Made by a program: the position numbers and the translations under genes
Part shown: positions 60,801 to 64,000 of the stretch, one piece after another
Position numbering within the stretch: the stretch's first letter is position 1
How the letters are laid out: every line of letters starts with the position of its first letter
Notes under the pieces: generated by a model
The model's database searches: none
The model's input: the letters and a program-made list of their open reading frames with translations, nothing else
What the model was told of the DNA's origin: nothing
Assembly: GCF_005239225.2 (NCBI RefSeq)
Contig: NC_133289.1
Span: forward strand, 11,105,501 to 11,169,500
Length of the DNA: 64,000 bases
Origin: Populus alba
Taxonomy: Eukaryota > Streptophyta > Magnoliopsida > Malpighiales > Salicaceae
Direction of reading: 5' to 3'

Positions 60801-61788
60801 GGAGTTGTTTCTTGGGCTTGAGGCATATGATTTATGGATTTGCAACAAAGCAAGGATCTAATTTACATATAAAGTATTTATTTTGCAATATTCTTTATTT
60901 TCCAAGGACAATATAGATGACAATACAAATCCTACTTCTACAAGGGTGGATTTTCATAAATTCCTTTTCATCGTAAGGAAAACTTGTAACAACCATTAAA
61001 ATTAAAAGGAAACTTGAGGAAGCCATGTAAACTAAATTAGATTTGGGTCTTGTTATTTATTTTACAAACATTAAATAATTATTTTAATTAAGTCTTAATT
61101 TTATCCCACTAGTCCATTAGAGTTTACTTATTTTGTGAACCATAAATACCCTTTTGAAAGGAATAAACAATAGCTTGATATTTTTTATTTTAGAAATACT
61201 ATCATATATGCAAAGTTTCTTATACTTTTGTTTTTTCATTGCACCCTTTAAAACTCATCAAAAATTACTTTTTTATGGTGTTCATTCTTATATCTTTAAT
61301 TCGTAGTTTGTTATAATCAATGTGTCAGGGTCTTTTTTATCCAATAACTATAGTTCTTTGATTCAGGTAATGACTAGGTCAAGTTCTCTTCAATTTGATT
61401 TTAGCTTTCTTGAGTTATGTTCAATCTTGATTATGGGTTCTCCCCTACCCTTGAAGTTTGCATCAATTGGTATCACAACTATGCTCTAAAATAATGTTTT
61501 ATCTATATATCTTTAAATTTTCATGTCATTCATCTTTGATTATCATTCTTGATTACAACAAATAATTAAAAAAATGTAATTTTTTTGCTAAATTAAAGTT
61601 ATTGCTGAAAAAAATAATAAAAATAAAGAAAATAAAGAAATTTCAAATTTGGTTTCTATTGCAAATTGAAATTAAAAAAAAAGAAGAAGAAGCTTGATTT
61701 CAAGTCCTAAGAAAATTGCAATTCATATCAATTTGTTTAATAAATAGGTATACCTTTGTTTGATATTGATTTCAGGTTATTTGAGTCT
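60801..61788. other. Intergenic DNA, retrotransposon debris
   Basis: AT-rich with no recognisable gene. It probably continues the decayed copia element. A 'gcatcaattggtatcacaac' stretch near 61460-61480 resembles a degenerate primer-binding site. Confidence 0.35.
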
Positions 61789-61793
61789 ATATT

Positions 61794-62209
61794 TGTAAGA
61801 TCCCACATCGGAAGCGAGTGTCCAGAGCCAGGGCCTTATAAGTGTATGTTCACCTTGACTAGTAAGATGTGTTTTGGGAAGTCAGGCCCTACGGTGGGCT
61901 CGCTTCTGCAAGAACAAACCCATGCGGGCCTGTGGGATCCAAAGCGGACAATATCTTGCTAGTGAGGTGGGGTGTTACATTTTATATCAGAGCCGAGAAC
62001 GGCTCATCTTAAGATGGAGGGATTGTAAGATCCCACATCGGAAGCGAATGTCCAGAGCCAGGGCCTTATAAGTGCATGCTCACCTTGACTAGTAAGACGT
62101 GTTTTGGGAAGTCAGACCCCACGGTGGGCTCGCTTCTGCAAGAACAAACCCGTGCGGGCCTGTGGGACCCAAAGCAGACAATATCTTGTTAGTGAGGTGG
62201 GGTGTTACA
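61794..62209 (+). mobile_element. TRIM retrotransposon, 416 bp, with both LTRs and target duplication
   Basis: Two 186-bp LTRs (61794-61979 and 62024-62209) begin TGTAAGATCCCACATCGG and end GGTGTTACA. They differ at ten positions, all transitions. The internal region is only 44 bp (61980-62023). It contains TATCAGAGCC (61985-61994), the initiator-tRNA primer site, a short palindrome GCCGAGAACGGC, and a purine-rich tract AAGATGGAGGGA next to the 3' LTR. The 5-bp target duplication ATATT flanks both sides (61789-61793 and 62210-62214). There is no coding capacity, so it would have been mobilised in trans. The LTR resembles widespread eudicot TRIM families (from memory). Confidence 0.93.
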
Positions 62210-62214
62210 ATATT

Positions 62215-64000
62215 TGTTTCGGGTTTTGTTGAGTCATTTTTTAACTTTAATTTCATCTTTGTATTCATCTTTGTGTTTGTTTTCTTAATTGTATTATTTC
62301 TTGAAATTTATAGGTATGAATTGTTATTTTACAGTGATATGATGTATTCATCTAATTTGTCTTATTTCTTCAAACACTCCTCTTCAGAATTGTTTGCTTT
62401 TAGCTTTGTATTCATCTTATTTCAAACTCCAATTAGGTGTGGGTATGGATTTTTATTTTGTTGTGATATGATGTTGATGTTTATATATAAAAAGTTTGAA
62501 GTTTTATTAGTGTTGTCATTCTAATCAAATTGTAAGTATGTAAGATGATGAAACTTGAAAATGGGTCAAAATGTTAAATGACATAAATGGTTCAAATATC
62601 TCCTATATGAAAGTAAGATTTGGTAAATGAAAAAGAATAAGAAAATTTTGTATACAATTGGAAAGATTTTGACTTAAATGGTGGAATTAGTTAGTATGAT
62701 TAAATTAAAAATCAACATGGATCTAAGCAGAATTACATAAAGTATTTGAATTAATAAGAAATGAGTTAGAAATTTTGGTGAGGTCTGATAATATGAAATT
62801 ATAATAACATGGATATTGATTCATGTGGTGAATTTTTAAAATTTAAATTCTCTCACATTTACTTTCATGCTTTACATATTACACACACACGCATAGTTGT
62901 GATTTTTGATGTATTAAATATAAAATTAGAATATTGAGATATAGGGAGATTAAATGGTTAAATGTTTATGAACGGTCTGAATGATAATTTTTATTGTTTT
63001 AGAAATTGTAGGAGAAGATCCGAAGTGGGACTAGACTTCTTGGAAGCTTGTGTAGCAGGAGCGCAAGGTAACGGGTTGCCCTCCTTTATTCTTTTTAATT
63101 ATTTAAAATGCTTTCGTAGTTGTTAAAAATACAATGAATATTTAATTGTGCTGCATATAATCGTAAAATTCTATGTGTTTTGTAATTGACCGTGAAGACG
63201 TAAATATTTTAAATGTGATTTATAATGAACCATAATGACCATAACCATTAAATAATGAAAATAAATCTTAACGGTGATAATCAGTGGATAATTGTAATAA
63301 ACTGCGATGATGATAACCATTAAGCAATAGTAATTGATCGCAATGACGGTAATTTTTTTGTAAATAGAAATTGACCGCAATAACGGTACTTGTTTTGTAA
63401 ATAGAATTTGACCGTAATGATAAAAATAGTTAGTTATGAACTATACTCGTTCACAACAGTCGACCTCACAACACAGTGATTATGAGCCGACCATATAAAT
63501 AAGGGCTATGATTTGGAAAGCATTTAAGTGGGCTGTAGGAACGGGGGAGTAGTGTTAAAATAAAATGTGGTGTAAATATTTCTATGGGAAAATAAATATT
63601 TTAGACAGAAAGAAACATTGAAATATAATATTCCATAATGAGTCTGAGAAATACTTGAAACAACCAAACACATAACTAGGCTTGCATGACTGTACAAAAT
63701 CCCATTAGAGTAAGATTCAGAACGTGACATGCTGTTAGGTTGCTAACAACCATGGCCCTACTCCAGGTCCAATTAGTATCTCGAAATGCTGGCATGGCCC
63801 GCCTTCATACCAAATACTCAATAATTTGGATTAAGACATGGAGGCGACTCCTTGGGATTTGATTATGCCTTAAAAATTGGTTTATTCAATAACCATGTGC
63901 CCCAATTTCTCACAAATTAAACAGGTGGCAACGGCTACTGAGAGCTCACAGTAAATTGATTTTTTTTTAATAGAGATTTATGCCATGTCAATTTTTATTT
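62215..64000. other. LTR-retrotransposon-like debris to the window end
   Basis: No gene is seen. About 62530-63100 has long-LTR style and a GAGCGCAAGGTAACGGG phrase. At 63325-63425 there are imperfect ~44-bp repeats with 'aattgaccgcaat.acggta'. At 63835-63860 'acatggaggcgactccttggg' resembles the leader of plant gypsy elements. Boundaries cannot be set and the element may continue beyond the window. Confidence 0.4.

Noticed and set aside
61794..61979. Cassandra-type LTR carrying a 5S rRNA promoter
   Set aside because: No 5S-like A/IE/C box arrangement is seen in the LTR.
61756..62524. Several open frames across the TRIM LTRs
   Set aside because: They run across LTR boundaries and differ between the two LTRs; TRIMs are non-coding.

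Overview
The window is nuclear DNA of a woody eudicot, most likely Salicaceae (Populus or Salix). It is very AT-rich, has interrupted genes with plant splice sites, and carries short AT-rich elements of the kind common in poplar and willow. Its proteins are ordinary land-plant families, including a xylan-synthesis GT43 protein that closely resembles poplar IRX9 homologues. The assignment rests on recognition, not on a database search.

Layout. Positions 1-22.6 kb hold no intact host gene. They contain a 991-bp hAT-like element, two Helitron 3' ends in opposite orientation, a decayed Ty1-copia leader and gag, a 4.46-kb PIF/Harbinger element with both of its genes decayed, and a block that resembles organelle (mitochondrial) DNA. 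Five intact genes follow: a single-exon 'protamine P1 family' protein (22.7-23.7 kb, -), a four-exon POLAR-like scaffold (27.9-31.4 kb, -), a lipid phosphate phosphatase gamma / dolichyldiphosphatase (37.0-37.6 kb, -), elongation factor 1-alpha (48.3-50.8 kb, +) and an IRX9-type GT43 (53.2-56.7 kb, +). An importin-alpha (IMPA-9 type) pseudogene lies at 41.8-45.5 kb. The right end (57-64 kb) holds a tandem duplication of about 0.5 kb, a dead copia gag, an unusually small TRIM retrotransposon and LTR-retrotransposon debris.

From memory, the host genes match two duplicated Arabidopsis segments: At5g03070 (IMPA-9), At5g03080 (LPPgamma) and At5g03110 (protamine P1 family) on chromosome 5, and At2g37090 (IRX9) and At2g37100 (protamine P1 family) on chromosome 2. 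The gene order therefore looks ancestral, with the IMPA-9 copy lost by decay, as is common after the Salicaceae genome duplication. The genes do not form one pathway; they are housekeeping or developmental neighbours.

The items most worth following up are a 71-nt tRNA-like cloverleaf inside the leader intron of EF1-alpha, a 76-bp tandem duplication in the EF1-alpha promoter, a GC-AG intron needed to keep the POLAR-like frame open, a G-run repeat array in the Harbinger element, and the TRIM, whose internal region is only 44 bp. I found no clear evidence of a wholly new multi-gene system.
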